Origin: Pseudomonadota bacterium
Lineage (GTDB): Bacteria > Desulfobacterota > Desulfovibrionia > Desulfovibrionales > Desulfovibrionaceae
Length of the DNA stretch: 64,000 nucleotides
Assembly: GCA_018816865.1 (NCBI GenBank)
Contig: JAHIUW010000006.1
Span: 1 to 64,000, forward strand
Direction of reading: 5' to 3'
Below are positions 44,008 to 53,304 of the stretch, one piece after another. The position numbers and the translations under genes were made by a program. The stretch's first letter is position 1; the number at the start of each line of letters is the position of its first letter. The notes below the pieces were generated by a model. The model made no database searches and was not told the origin of the DNA. It saw only the letters and a program-made list of their open reading frames with translations.

Positions 44008-46326
44008 TTAATAGGACTCTTCCGTCCACATGCCGGGTTCGAAACGCACGACCTTGTTGCGGCCGCCGTCCTTGGCGCTGTACAGGGCAACGTCCGCAAA
44101 CTTGATGGCCTTGTACATGCCGTCGGCATCGTTGGGGAACTCGGCTACGCCGACGCTGATGGTCTTGTGTAACCGCGTCCCTGAAGGCAGCTCAAAGCTT
44201 GTGCTCTCCACCGCGTTGCGGATCTTCTCGGCCACCGCCTCGGAGGAACCCTTCTCCACATTCTGCAACAGCGCAAGAAACTCCTCGCCTCCGTAGCGGA
44301 TCAACACGTCGCTGCGCCGGATATTGGCCTCGATGATGCCCACCACCTGTTGCAGCACCGCGTCTCCGGCCTCGTGGCCGTGCTCGTCGTTGACCTGCTT
44401 GAAATAGTCCATATCGCACATCAGCAGCCCCATGGCCCGCTCCTCGCGGTCGATGAGTGGCTCGTACTTGGTGATGAACTCGTCCAGGAAGCGCCTGTTG
44501 TGGCAATGGGTCAACGGGTCGCGCAGGGCCTGCTCCTTGGAGAGCTTCAACAGCTTCAGGGAACTCAAGACCGGGCCCGCCTCATCCAGGTACTTGCGCA
44601 GGATGGGGATTTGGGCGCGCAGGGATTCCCAGTCGCGCCGAGCGGACATGAACGAGACCACGGCCCCCACCTTACCGCTCATGACCACCGGCATGCAGAC
44701 GCGCACGTCCTCTTTCAGGTCGCAGTTGAAATGCGGGCACAGTTTGGGATTGTAGAACGAGACCACGTCCTCGGCCACACGGCTGGCCCGGCAGACCTCG
44801 CAGGAAAGCAGGACCTCATGCTTGCACAGCATGTCGTCGGGCATACCGTCCAACGCAACCGCCAAACGGTTCGTCTCGGGGTCCACCTCGAACAGCACAT
44901 GCCTGGGCAACCCGAAGGCCGACGTGAACACATGCCCCAACTGGTCGTAGACCTCGCCTTTGTCCCAGGCCCCCTGCACGTCACGGCCGAAGAACGTCAA
45001 CTTGGCCATCTGCTCCAGGCGTTCGGAAATCTCATCCAGCGAGGGCATGGCTCCCGAGCCCCCCTGGCTGCGCAGCACATAGACCAGCAAATGTCCCACC
45101 CGTTCCAGGAACTCGCTCCACAGACGCATCATGGTGTTCATCACGTTGCGCATCTCGGTCAGTTCATCGCCCTTGCGCAGGGTGTACACGGGGCATTTAT
45201 GGCAGGAGTCATATTTGTTCAGGAAGATGCAGGTATCCCGCCATTTGGGCGAAATGGCCTCGGACCCGGTCTCCAGATAACAGGTCAGGGACGGGTTCTG
45301 GTACACCGGGCATTCCTCGTTGTGACAATGCAGCACATCCAGGCAGTGCACGTTGTCGCTTTCGAAACGCTCGGCGAAATAGTTGGAGTGCGAGGAGATG
45401 ATGATCTTCTTCATCCTGGAGAAGAAGCGCTCGATGCGGATGACGTTCAGGTAGAGCACCGTCATCATGAACAGCGCACCGCCCAAGAAGAACCAGATGA
45501 AGATGTTGATCTTGTTCCAGCGCGACTCGTTCAAGCCCGAAGCATCAAAGGAGAGTACCGTCCACAGCCCCGAGCCCAGAGGCATCACAAGCCCGAATCC
45601 GTGCCCCTCGCCTTCCGCCAGGCCCGTGGAGGCCTCCTTGTAGTCCAGACCCTGAGACAGGATTCCGCGCTGATCCAGGATCTGCAACGCACTCTCGGCC
45701 TGCCCCGAAGCCAAAGCCAGTCCCAGGCCCTGGGGTAAATCGATCTTGGAGAGGCCTTCCCAGACATTGCAGCGGGTGATCACGCAGCCCACCCGGGTAT
45801 CGCCCCGCTGAACCGGCCAACGTGCAAAGAGTACGGTCTCTCCCCCCACGTTCCTCATCCAGGTCGCGGCCTCGGTCTCCTGGGCCTCGCTTCCGCACAG
45901 CTCAAAATCCAGGGTCATCAGGCCCAGGGCCTTGCGCACGTTGTTGCCATAGGCCATCAGAAAATCGGACATACCCTCGGACGCGCCCGCAGCCAGGGAC
46001 GCCTTGACCCCGGGGACCTCTGCCAGGGCAGCGGCCTGGGAACGGACCGTCCCCTCCAGGGACTGGACCTGACTGCTCACCGTGGTCCGCACCAGATTCA
46101 ATTGGGCCTGGGCCGAGCGCTCGAGCACGTCACCGAAAATCAAATACAAATAGCCGATCAGAAAGAGGTTGCCCATGATGAGCAAGGCCCCGGTCAGATA
46201 CAGGAAGCGCCCCTTGATGCTCCAGCGGTTGGGGTCGAAGCGATGCACGAGGGTTCGCCACCAGGGAGCCTTGTTTCTGCGGTGGTCGGACTTGACTTCA
46301 GCGTTGTCTTTTTCTTTTCCGGCCAT
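44008..46326 (-). CDS. membrane diguanylate cyclase with periplasmic sensor and Cys-rich linker
   Basis: A 772-residue inner-membrane signalling protein. A transmembrane helix (about 42-65) and a second (about 265-290) enclose a periplasmic sensor domain of Cache/dCache size. Residues about 325-385 form an unusual cysteine-rich cytoplasmic segment (CLDVLHCHNEECPVY, then TCYLE, CIFLNKYDSCHKCPVY). A GAF-like part follows, itself with CEVCRA and LCPHFNC, and then a GGDEF domain with YGGEEFLALL. RRSD five residues before the motif is an I-site. The cysteines suggest a metal or redox centre. It should synthesise cyclic di-GMP. Confidence 0.9.
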   Translation of the reverse strand: MAGKEKDNAEVKSDHRRNKAPWWRTLVHRFDPNRWSIKGRFLYLTGALLIMGNLFLIGYLYLIFGDVLERSAQAQLNLVRTTVSSQVQSLEGTVRSQAAALAEVPGVKASLAAGASEGMSDFLMAYGNNVRKALGLMTLDFELCGSEAQETEAATWMRNVGGETVLFARWPVQRGDTRVGCVITRCNVWEGLSKIDLPQGLGLALASGQAESALQILDQRGILSQGLDYKEASTGLAEGEGHGFGLVMPLGSGLWTVLSFDASGLNESRWNKINIFIWFFLGGALFMMTVLYLNVIRIERFFSRMKKIIISSHSNYFAERFESDNVHCLDVLHCHNEECPVYQNPSLTCYLETGSEAISPKWRDTCIFLNKYDSCHKCPVYTLRKGDELTEMRNVMNTMMRLWSEFLERVGHLLVYVLRSQGGSGAMPSLDEISERLEQMAKLTFFGRDVQGAWDKGEVYDQLGHVFTSAFGLPRHVLFEVDPETNRLAVALDGMPDDMLCKHEVLLSCEVCRASRVAEDVVSFYNPKLCPHFNCDLKEDVRVCMPVVMSGKVGAVVSFMSARRDWESLRAQIPILRKYLDEAGPVLSSLKLLKLSKEQALRDPLTHCHNRRFLDEFITKYEPLIDREERAMGLLMCDMDYFKQVNDEHGHEAGDAVLQQVVGIIEANIRRSDVLIRYGGEEFLALLQNVEKGSSEAVAEKIRNAVESTSFELPSGTRLHKTISVGVAEFPNDADGMYKAIKFADVALYSAKDGGRNKVVRFEPGMWTEESY

Positions 46327-46729
46327 GAATATCCCCCGCCCTGGTGCGGTTAAACCGGGGAGAGGACCTGCCCCGGCGAGTTGATTCTCCCCCTATAGAC
46401 CACAAATGCAAACATTGACAACCGGTTAAGTGCTCCTACCAAAAAAATGGGGATTTAACCCATGCTCCAGGGCTGACAAGCTTCCCAAGATAAAGAGAAT
46501 CGCGCAACAGCAGGGCACGATCACGCAAGGAACAATGGGGGCTGTGCCAAACGCTTCATTTTCATGCCTAACAATGAACACCAGCAAATAAAAAAGGCCC
46601 GGTCGTTTCCGACCAGGCCTTGAACATTTTTGGAACCCAAACGCCCCGTCAAGGGGAAAGTCATGGGAACGCGGCTCTTCCCGACAAAGGAAATAACCAT
46701 GGTTACCCTGTGTTCACGCCCAAAGGGGG
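46327..46729 (-). other. gene-free stretch: GGDEF promoter and sufBD terminator
   Basis: No gene is seen in these 400 bases. On the minus strand TTGTCA (46416-46421) and TATAGG (46392-46397), spaced 18 bases, form a candidate promoter for the membrane GGDEF gene. AAGGCC-type arms at 46594-46605 and about 46609-46621, followed on the minus strand by TTTTTTATTT, form a good terminator for sufBD about 110 bases after its stop. Confidence 0.65.
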
Positions 46730-47896
46730 CTACATCGCGTCGCTGGAATCCAGATGATTGATCTGCTCGTCGATGGCCTTCTTGAGGGCCTCGGGCAGGC
46801 CTTCCATCTCCACGTTCAAAAAGCCACGCACAATGGTGGAGGTGGCCTCGTCCTCGTCCAGGCCACGGGCCTGGAGATACTCGATTTCCTCCTGGGCGAT
46901 CTTGCCCACTGCAGCCTCGTGGGACAGCTCCACGCCCTCGCGTGAGGCGTCCAGCTCCGGAATGGCATGGATGCGCCCACTGCCCAGGATCAAGCCCTTG
47001 CACTCCAGATGGCCGCGCGCAGGCGCCGCAGAGGCCGTGATGCGCCCGGGGGCGATGATGGTCCCGCCCGTGGTCAGGGTGCGCGAAATGATCTCGCCGC
47101 GCGTATTGGGGGCCATCAGATTGATGGCCGAGCCGGAGTTCACGTGACTGCCCTCGGGGGCCACGATCACGGAGTTGAAGCGGGCGCGAGCGCCCTCGCC
47201 CACCAGATCGATGGTGGGATAGGACTGCAAAGTGCCCACGGCCTTCATCAGCACGTAGTTGCTCTGAAACACGCCGCCAGCCTCCACAATGCCCCGGGTG
47301 CGCGGACGGACGACCACGTTCTTGCCCCAGTTGTGGATCATGGTGAAGGTCAGCTTGCCGCCCTTCTTCACGAAAAACTCGGAGATACCCAGATGCGCAG
47401 CGGACTCGGTCTCGCCGGACACGGCGCAACCGGTGATGATGTGCAGCTCGCTGTCCTCTTCGACAATGACGATGTTATGCACGTTCTGGCCCACATTCTG
47501 CCCCTTCAGGAACAGACAGGACTGCACGGGCTCCTCGATCTTTGCGCCCTTCTCGGTGCGCACGAAATAGCCGCCGTGCAGATTGTCGAAGGCCTGGCGG
47601 GTGAACTCGTCCTTGTCGGGCTCAATGAGCTTCCAGAAATAATCGGGCAGGCCGTCGTACTTGGCCAAGGCCTTCTTGATGTCCAGGATCTCCACGCCCT
47701 TGTGATGGGACTTGCAGTGCACCCCGGAGTGATTCAGGTGCAGGAAGGAACCGGCGCGCTTGTCCTGCTCCACGTCCACACCTGCCATGAGCAGCTGATG
47801 CTTGTCGTCGGCGGACAGATTACGCAGGTCCTCGATGGCGCCATCCTCGACGCCTGAAAAGGTAAAATCCGACAGCTTGACGTCGTTCACGTTCAT
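46730..47896 (-). CDS. SufBD-family Fe-S cluster scaffold protein
   Basis: A 388-residue SufB/SufD-type protein, the scaffold partner of SufC in iron-sulfur cluster assembly. The beta-helix core contains SGSAINLMAPNTRGEIISRT and HLECKGLILGSGRIHAIPEL, and the end has LSHEAAVGKIAQEEIEYLQARG, the conserved SufBD C-terminal helix region. Only one SufBD gene accompanies sufC, so a minimal two-component SUF system of the SmsCB type is inferred, as in many anaerobes. GGAGACGG precedes the ATG, and sufC ends 25 bases upstream. Confidence 0.92.
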   Translation of the reverse strand: MNVNDVKLSDFTFSGVEDGAIEDLRNLSADDKHQLLMAGVDVEQDKRAGSFLHLNHSGVHCKSHHKGVEILDIKKALAKYDGLPDYFWKLIEPDKDEFTRQAFDNLHGGYFVRTEKGAKIEEPVQSCLFLKGQNVGQNVHNIVIVEEDSELHIITGCAVSGETESAAHLGISEFFVKKGGKLTFTMIHNWGKNVVVRPRTRGIVEAGGVFQSNYVLMKAVGTLQSYPTIDLVGEGARARFNSVIVAPEGSHVNSGSAINLMAPNTRGEIISRTLTTGGTIIAPGRITASAAPARGHLECKGLILGSGRIHAIPELDASREGVELSHEAAVGKIAQEEIEYLQARGLDEDEATSTIVRGFLNVEMEGLPEALKKAIDEQINHLDSSDAM

Positions 47897-47921
47897 ATCC
47901 GTCTCCGAAAATCGATTGTCG

Positions 47922-48692
47922 TTACTTGGTCAGGCAGCGGACGCATTCCTGATAGCCGTACTTGCCCACGTGCTCCAGGATATCCCGGGGCCGGGCCTCA
48001 CAGCACAGGTGGCCGTTGTACATCACCTGGCCGCGGTCGGCGTTGATGTAGTCCAGGATGTATCCGGTATGGGTAATGATCAGCCCCGAGGTCTTATGGC
48101 TGGAGCGGATCTCTTTCATGGTCCGCAAGGGGTCAGGGACCACGAAACCGTCCAGCAGTTGGCGGGCGGTCTTGCCAATGAGCTGCATATTCTCCAGGTC
48201 CACGCCGGATTCGGGCTCGTCGAAGAGCACCAGGTCCGGGCACTGGGCCATGAGCTGCAACAGCTCGGAACGCTTGATCTCGCCGCCGGAGAATCCGGCA
48301 TTGATGTCGCGCTCCAGAAAATCGGTGAAATTGACCATGCCCGAGAGCCGGTCCACGTTGGGCTGACCATTGCGGCTGTACTTGCCGCACATCTCCACCA
48401 GATGGCGGGTCTTCAGGCCGTGGATGGTCGGGGGGCGCTGAAAGCTCATGCCGATGCCCAGGCGGGCGCGCTCGTGGATGGGCGCATGGGTGATGTCCAC
48501 GCCCTTGAAGGTGATGGCGCCGCCGGTCACGGTGTAGTTGCCGAAACCCATCAGGCTCATCAGCAGGGTTGTCTTGCCCGAACCGTTGGGTCCGAAGAGG
48601 ATGAAAGTCTCGCCTTCCTCGATGGTCAGATCGATGCCGCGCAGGACTTCCTTGTCGCCTATGTTGACGTGCAGATTCTCTATTTTCAGCAT
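47922..48692 (-). CDS. sufC: Fe-S cluster assembly ATPase SufC
   Basis: The ABC-type ATPase that drives SufB/D scaffold rearrangement. The 256-residue protein has Walker A GPNGSGKTT, signature FSGGEIKRSE (the Lys-Arg after SGGE is typical of SufC), Walker B LVLFDEPESGVD and switch THTGYIL. The start at 48692 has a GGAAG site. A Cys-containing tail (HLCCEARPRDI and ECVRCLTK) is seen in SufC proteins of the minimal systems. No cysteine desulfurase gene is in the window. Confidence 0.93.
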   Translation of the reverse strand: MLKIENLHVNIGDKEVLRGIDLTIEEGETFILFGPNGSGKTTLLMSLMGFGNYTVTGGAITFKGVDITHAPIHERARLGIGMSFQRPPTIHGLKTRHLVEMCGKYSRNGQPNVDRLSGMVNFTDFLERDINAGFSGGEIKRSELLQLMAQCPDLVLFDEPESGVDLENMQLIGKTARQLLDGFVVPDPLRTMKEIRSSHKTSGLIITHTGYILDYINADRGQVMYNGHLCCEARPRDILEHVGKYGYQECVRCLTK

Positions 48693-48837
48693 GTATTCTT
48701 CCTTACTTGGTCTGGGCGGATGCCACCTCGCGCCCGCGTGCCAACACACATAATCTTCTCAGCGAAAATGTCCAGCCAGCGCCGCGGATAAGTCTCCTAC
48801 CAGATTGATCGGGATTCGCAAAGCCCTGGATCGGGGC

Positions 48838-49746
48838 TCAGGAACGCGGGGGCTTCTTGCCGCGGCCCAGAATGCGGATGCCGCGGTCGTGGTGCACCAA
48901 CCCCAGGCGGGACCTGAGTGACGCGTCCGTCCGTTGCGGCTCGCTCACCGCTGAGACTCCCAGTCCATCCTCATGGCGGACCATGCCGTCACGCGCGCGC
49001 ATGGGAATATCTCCGGCTTCTCGCCTTAGCAGGATGGCGAGTCCGCTCTGATGCTCGACCAGCACCCCTGGGGGCGTCTTCTCGCAGGCAAAACGATCAC
49101 TGTAGCAGCAGATCCTAGCCATCAGCATACCCGCCGCAAAGCCGCCGACATGGGCCCACCAGGCCACACCGTCGGTTTCGTCGGAGAGCAGACCGCTCAC
49201 GACCTGCTCGATGAACCACAAACCCACAAAGACCCAAGCCGGAAAACGAATGATCTGATAGACGAACACTATCGACATTCTGTTGTTCGGGAACATATAC
49301 AGATAGGCGCCCATCATTCCAGCGATGGCCCCGCTGGCGCCGATGACCGGCACCGGAGAGTGCAAATTTGCCAAGACATGCGCAGCCAAAGCCGCCAGCC
49401 CCGATATCAAATACACCGCCAGGAACAGGGGGGTGTCCAGGGCCTCCTCGACATTGTCGGCAAAGACCCAGAGCATCCACATATTGCCGATCAGATGGCC
49501 CTCGTTCGCATGCAGAAACATATGTGTCAGCACTGAGAACACGCTGGAGGTCTGGAGCCCCTGGGAAGCCATCAGCGCCGGATCGATGAAACTGGCCGGA
49601 GAAACTCCGAAACGCATGAAGAAATGGGCCAGTTGCTGGTCGCGCAGAAACAGGATCGGGCCGAGCCCGATCAACCCGTTGAGCGCGATCAGACCAATCG
49701 TGGCAAACGGCACGAAATAGATGTTCGAGCGATCGTCCCAGACCAT
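48838..49746 (-). CDS. rhomboid intramembrane serine protease, copy 1
   Basis: A 302-residue rhomboid protease that cleaves transmembrane substrates within the membrane. The catalytic Ser138 is in GASGAIAGMMGAY and the partner His199 in WWAHVGGFAAG. LTHMFLHANEGHLIGNMW is the other conserved segment. Six hydrophobic helices cover residues 10-215. Residues 215-302 are a hydrophilic tail, probably cytoplasmic, not seen in the neighbour. It lies 24 bases downstream of the second rhomboid gene in the same direction. Confidence 0.92.
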   Translation of the reverse strand: MVWDDRSNIYFVPFATIGLIALNGLIGLGPILFLRDQQLAHFFMRFGVSPASFIDPALMASQGLQTSSVFSVLTHMFLHANEGHLIGNMWMLWVFADNVEEALDTPLFLAVYLISGLAALAAHVLANLHSPVPVIGASGAIAGMMGAYLYMFPNNRMSIVFVYQIIRFPAWVFVGLWFIEQVVSGLLSDETDGVAWWAHVGGFAAGMLMARICCYSDRFACEKTPPGVLVEHQSGLAILLRREAGDIPMRARDGMVRHEDGLGVSAVSEPQRTDASLRSRLGLVHHDRGIRILGRGKKPPRS

Positions 49747-49770
49747 GGTTTCCCCCCAGAATGAACCGTT

Positions 49771-50538
49771 CTAGAAATCCCTTCCCGGCGGCCAGCCCCC
49801 GCCCCCGTCCCTGCGTCGACGGAGAAAATCCTGTCCGTCGGGCTTGGCGCAGAAATAGCAGCGCCCCTTCTTGCGGAACAGGGGCAAGAGCAGCATCCCG
49901 GCCACGAACCCGCCCGCATGGGCCCACCAGGCGATGCCCGCGCCAGAGCCCGAAGACGCGAGGTCCGAGACGCCCGAGAAGAACTGCGCCGCGAACCAGA
50001 TGCCCAGATACAGCACAGCCGGGATGTTCAGGATCAGCGGAAAGATGAAGATCGGGATCAGCGTGACCACCTTGGCGTGGGGATAGAGCAGGAAATAGGC
50101 CCCCATGACCCCGGCGATGGCTCCGCTGGCTCCCACCACCGGCGCAATGGACTCGGGATTAAAGAGGTAATGCACACCCAGGGCCGCCAGACCACAGCTG
50201 AGGTAGAAGCCCACAAACCTCAGCGGCCCCATGACGTCCTCGATGTTGTCCGCGAAGATCCACAGGGTCCACATATTGACGATGACATGCAGCCAGCCGC
50301 CATGCAGGAACATGTAGGTCACGAAGGTCTGCAACCCGAAGGCCGGGTAGCCCACCGCCTGAGCCGCCAAGGGGTGGCTGAACCGCGCCGGAACCACTCC
50401 GTAGAGATGGAACAGCTGGGCCACCTCGGGCCGGGTCAGGGTCAGGGTATAGGCAAAAGCCAAGGCGTTAAGCGCGATGAGGGCATACACCGCGTAGGGC
50501 ACATGCACACGGGGGATGGAATCCCGCAGCGGGAACAC
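49771..50538 (-). CDS. rhomboid intramembrane serine protease, copy 2
   Basis: A 255-residue rhomboid with Ser138 in GASGAIAGVMGAY and His207 in WWAHAGGFVAG, similar in plan to copy 1 but clearly diverged. A C-terminal CYFCAKPDG segment and a Gly/Arg-rich tail could bind metal. The ATG immediately precedes the stop of the RluD-CoaE fusion (adjacent bases), implying coupled translation. Two tandem rhomboids suggest different substrates; none can be named. Confidence 0.92.
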   Translation of the reverse strand: MFPLRDSIPRVHVPYAVYALIALNALAFAYTLTLTRPEVAQLFHLYGVVPARFSHPLAAQAVGYPAFGLQTFVTYMFLHGGWLHVIVNMWTLWIFADNIEDVMGPLRFVGFYLSCGLAALGVHYLFNPESIAPVVGASGAIAGVMGAYFLLYPHAKVVTLIPIFIFPLILNIPAVLYLGIWFAAQFFSGVSDLASSGSGAGIAWWAHAGGFVAGMLLLPLFRKKGRCYFCAKPDGQDFLRRRRDGGGGWPPGRDF

Positions 50539-52182
50539 TCAGCGATCTCCGGCCCACAACTCGTTCAAATGGCGATGCAGTTCGTCGCGGGCGACCTGTC
50601 GCATGGCGGCGAGCTTGTCCAGCAGCCCGGCAGCGCCCTGCTTCAACTCCTCCAGGGTCCCCGCGTTGTCCACCACGAAGTTGCAGCCGGCCAGCTTGTC
50701 CGCCTCGGGCCATTGCCAGGACTCAAGGATCGCCACGGTCTCCGGGTCCCAGTCCCGCGCCGACAGACGGGCGCGGCGTATCTCCTCGGGGCAGGAAACA
50801 CCCACGACGACATCCACCAAGCCCTGCTCGACCCAGCCGCCCTCTTGCAGGAGCGGCACCTCGGCCACGGCCAAGTCCGCCTGGCAATGGGTCCGCCAGA
50901 ACTCGAGCATGCGATGCTGCACCAACGGATGCACCACATCCAGGGCCTCGCGGCGCTTGGCGGCAGAGCTGCGCATGACCTCAAACAGCCGGGCCTTGTC
51001 CACCCCGGAGCCGGTGGGGGCGAACTCCTCCCCGAAGCGTCTGCGCAGCATGGTCCAACCGTCCGCGCCTTCCTCATACAGCTCGGCCACGCAGGCGTCC
51101 GCCGAAAACACAGACACACCGGCCTCGGCCAACAGGCCCGTCAACGCGGACTTGCCGCATCCGGGCATGCCCACCACGCCCACGCGCTGCACGGTGTGGC
51201 CCAAGGCCTGGGCCAGACGCTGGAAGTCGGCAAGCGGGGGCGAAATAAAATCCAACCGTTCCCCGGAGTGGGGATGGGTGAAGCCCAGTTGCCAGGCATG
51301 CAGCATCTGGCGCGAGGCCAGGGCCGGGTCCAACCCGGATTCCCGGCTCCACTCCGCATGCTGGCGCGATCCGTAGACCAGATCCCCCACCAGGGGATGA
51401 CCGATATGCTCCATGTGCACGCGAATCTGATGGGTCCGGCCGGTGTGAATGGTCACCGCCACCAGGCTGACCGAGGCGTCCGGGGAAACCCACAGGATCT
51501 CCCAGTCGGTCAGGGCTTCAAGCCCACCCTTCTCCACGACGGCCATCTTGGTCTTGCTGCGCGGATGACGGCCAATGGGCGCCTCGATGGTGCCCCGCTT
51601 CTTGACCGTGCCTTGGGGAACGCCATGCACCAGGGCCAGGTAACGCTTGTCCACACTGCGCTCGGCAAAATCAGCCGACAGGATCAAGCGCGTGGGTTCG
51701 TCCAGGGCAACCAGCAGCAGGCCCGAGGTGTCCTTGTCGATGCGATGCACGATACCCGGGCGCTCACCCTCCATGTCCAAGACCTGGGGGAACCGATGGG
51801 CCAGCCGATGCACCAGGGTGCCGTGGGGCCGTCCGGGGGCGGGATGGACGGTCAACCCGGCGGGTTTATTGAGAACAGCCAGTCGCCCGTCCTCAAACAG
51901 CACGTCCAGTTCCAGGTCCTCGGGAACAATGCCCGAGCTGGGCATATCCAGAGTCACCTCAACGACCTCGCCGGGCATGAGCCTAAAATTGGGCTTGGTG
52001 CGCGGCTTACCGTCCACCAAAGTCTTGCCCGCCTTGATCAGATCCTGGATCTTACCACGCGACACGCCCTCATCGGCCAGCAACCCGGCCATGAACGCGT
52101 CCAGGCGCTCACCCGCCGAGGCAGAGGGGACTTCAAAACGCCGCATGATCCCGGCAGCAGAGGATTCGTTGGAAGAATTCAT
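50539..52182 (-). CDS. fusion of RluD-type pseudouridine synthase and dephospho-CoA kinase
   Basis: A 547-residue two-domain protein. Residues 1-85 are an S4-like RNA-binding part (ERLDAFMAGLL). Residues 90-320 are the RluA/RluD catalytic domain, with VHRIDKDTSGLLLVAL containing the catalytic Asp and HTGRTHQIRVHM. From about residue 340, VGMPGCGKSALTG is a P-loop. ADACVAELY, PEADKLAGCNFVVDN and the LLQEGGW-type segment match dephospho-CoA kinase (CoaE), which makes coenzyme A. No stop separates the domains. I start at the ATG at 52182; the ribosome site is poor. Confidence 0.88.
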   Translation of the reverse strand: MNSSNESSAAGIMRRFEVPSASAGERLDAFMAGLLADEGVSRGKIQDLIKAGKTLVDGKPRTKPNFRLMPGEVVEVTLDMPSSGIVPEDLELDVLFEDGRLAVLNKPAGLTVHPAPGRPHGTLVHRLAHRFPQVLDMEGERPGIVHRIDKDTSGLLLVALDEPTRLILSADFAERSVDKRYLALVHGVPQGTVKKRGTIEAPIGRHPRSKTKMAVVEKGGLEALTDWEILWVSPDASVSLVAVTIHTGRTHQIRVHMEHIGHPLVGDLVYGSRQHAEWSRESGLDPALASRQMLHAWQLGFTHPHSGERLDFISPPLADFQRLAQALGHTVQRVGVVGMPGCGKSALTGLLAEAGVSVFSADACVAELYEEGADGWTMLRRRFGEEFAPTGSGVDKARLFEVMRSSAAKRREALDVVHPLVQHRMLEFWRTHCQADLAVAEVPLLQEGGWVEQGLVDVVVGVSCPEEIRRARLSARDWDPETVAILESWQWPEADKLAGCNFVVDNAGTLEELKQGAAGLLDKLAAMRQVARDELHRHLNELWAGDR

Positions 52183-52356
52183 GGGAGATAGGCCTTTTGT
52201 TGGCTTTACAGTTCTGCCCAGAGGCCTCGGCGGCAACAACCGGGAGGTCCTCAGGGCACGACAAACGAAGCAGGCACTTCTACGCGCAAGCGATGCCCCC
52301 GGCAAGGCCGGACAAACGCCCGGATTCCGGCGCGTCCCCGGCAAGGAGCCTGAGGC

Positions 52357-53103
52357 TCAAAGCATGTAGGCCCGGGCGACCTTGAACATGTCATCGTAAC
52401 TCATCTTGGCGCGCAGAGCCAAGGCCATGTCCAGAGCCAGATTCATCTTCAACGTCGCGGCGCCCAATCGCTCGGCTTCGGCAATTTCGAGACAACTCAG
52501 GATAACGCTACGCTCGAACCCGTCCATGACCATGCCCAACCCCTGGTTGAAGAACCGGCAACGGCCGTTTTCAGCCATGGGTTCCAGCCCCGCCTTGCCC
52601 TCGCGCCGAGCCCAGAGCACATAGAACATCAACTTCAGAACCAACTGCTCGGCGGGCAGAGAGGCGTCCACGGTGACCACGTAGTTGTCCTTACTCTTTT
52701 CGGCCAGACGCACCATGTCCAGGGCCATCTTGGTGATCTGTTCCTCGCTCAGCGACGGCTCCGGCAGATAGGCCCCCATACGCAGCAACGCCTTGCGGGG
52801 GTTGCCCGCGGCAGCGATGGACAACAGGGCTTCGCGCATCAGCGCCATCTTGAGACGCAGGTCATTCAGAGTGCTCTCGCGGCGGATCCACCCCAAACGG
52901 CGCACCTCGGACTCGGGGATGGAGGTGAAGCACGTATCGAGCAGATACCTGATGTAGGGTTCCTCGGTCTTCTCCGCCTCGTCCTGAAGGACCTTGGGCA
53001 CCACCTTGGTGCCCATGATCTTCTTTAGGGACAACCAATAGGCGGCGATGCCCTCCATGGGCATTTCCAACAAATTGATATCCTTAACGCTCTCTTCACT
53101 CAC
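52357..53103 (-). CDS. protein of unknown function
   Basis: A 248-residue, predominantly alpha-helical cytoplasmic protein without signal peptide, membrane segment or recognised motif. It has KGAYLP-type and FYVLWARREGKAGLEP segments that do not match a known family to me. The gene is well formed with neighbour-like codon use and is transcribed toward the RluD-CoaE fusion. Divergent from the PilZ gene, it may share its regulatory region (53104-53304), where I see no clear motif. Confidence 0.65.
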   Translation of the reverse strand: MSEESVKDINLLEMPMEGIAAYWLSLKKIMGTKVVPKVLQDEAEKTEEPYIRYLLDTCFTSIPESEVRRLGWIRRESTLNDLRLKMALMREALLSIAAAGNPRKALLRMGAYLPEPSLSEEQITKMALDMVRLAEKSKDNYVVTVDASLPAEQLVLKLMFYVLWARREGKAGLEPMAENGRCRFFNQGLGMVMDGFERSVILSCLEIAEAERLGAATLKMNLALDMALALRAKMSYDDMFKVARAYML

Positions 53104-53304
53104 GATTCATCCCCCGCCGAAGGTTTGGCACGACTACGCATTATCCATTGAAATCGTAATGGAATCAAGGGCGCACGGGAAACACCCCGCAGCCCCAACC
53201 ACATGGGGGTTTCCCTTATATTTGTCTGGGGCAATTGATCAAACAAACAATGAACGGAAAAGATGATAGGAGGACTGCTTATAAAACAGGGAGGAATGGG
53301 GACC

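Noticed and set aside
46521-47429. 302-codon frame within sufBD
   Set aside because: It is a second frame of the same strand inside sufBD, rich in Arg and Gly as expected for a GC-rich shadow.
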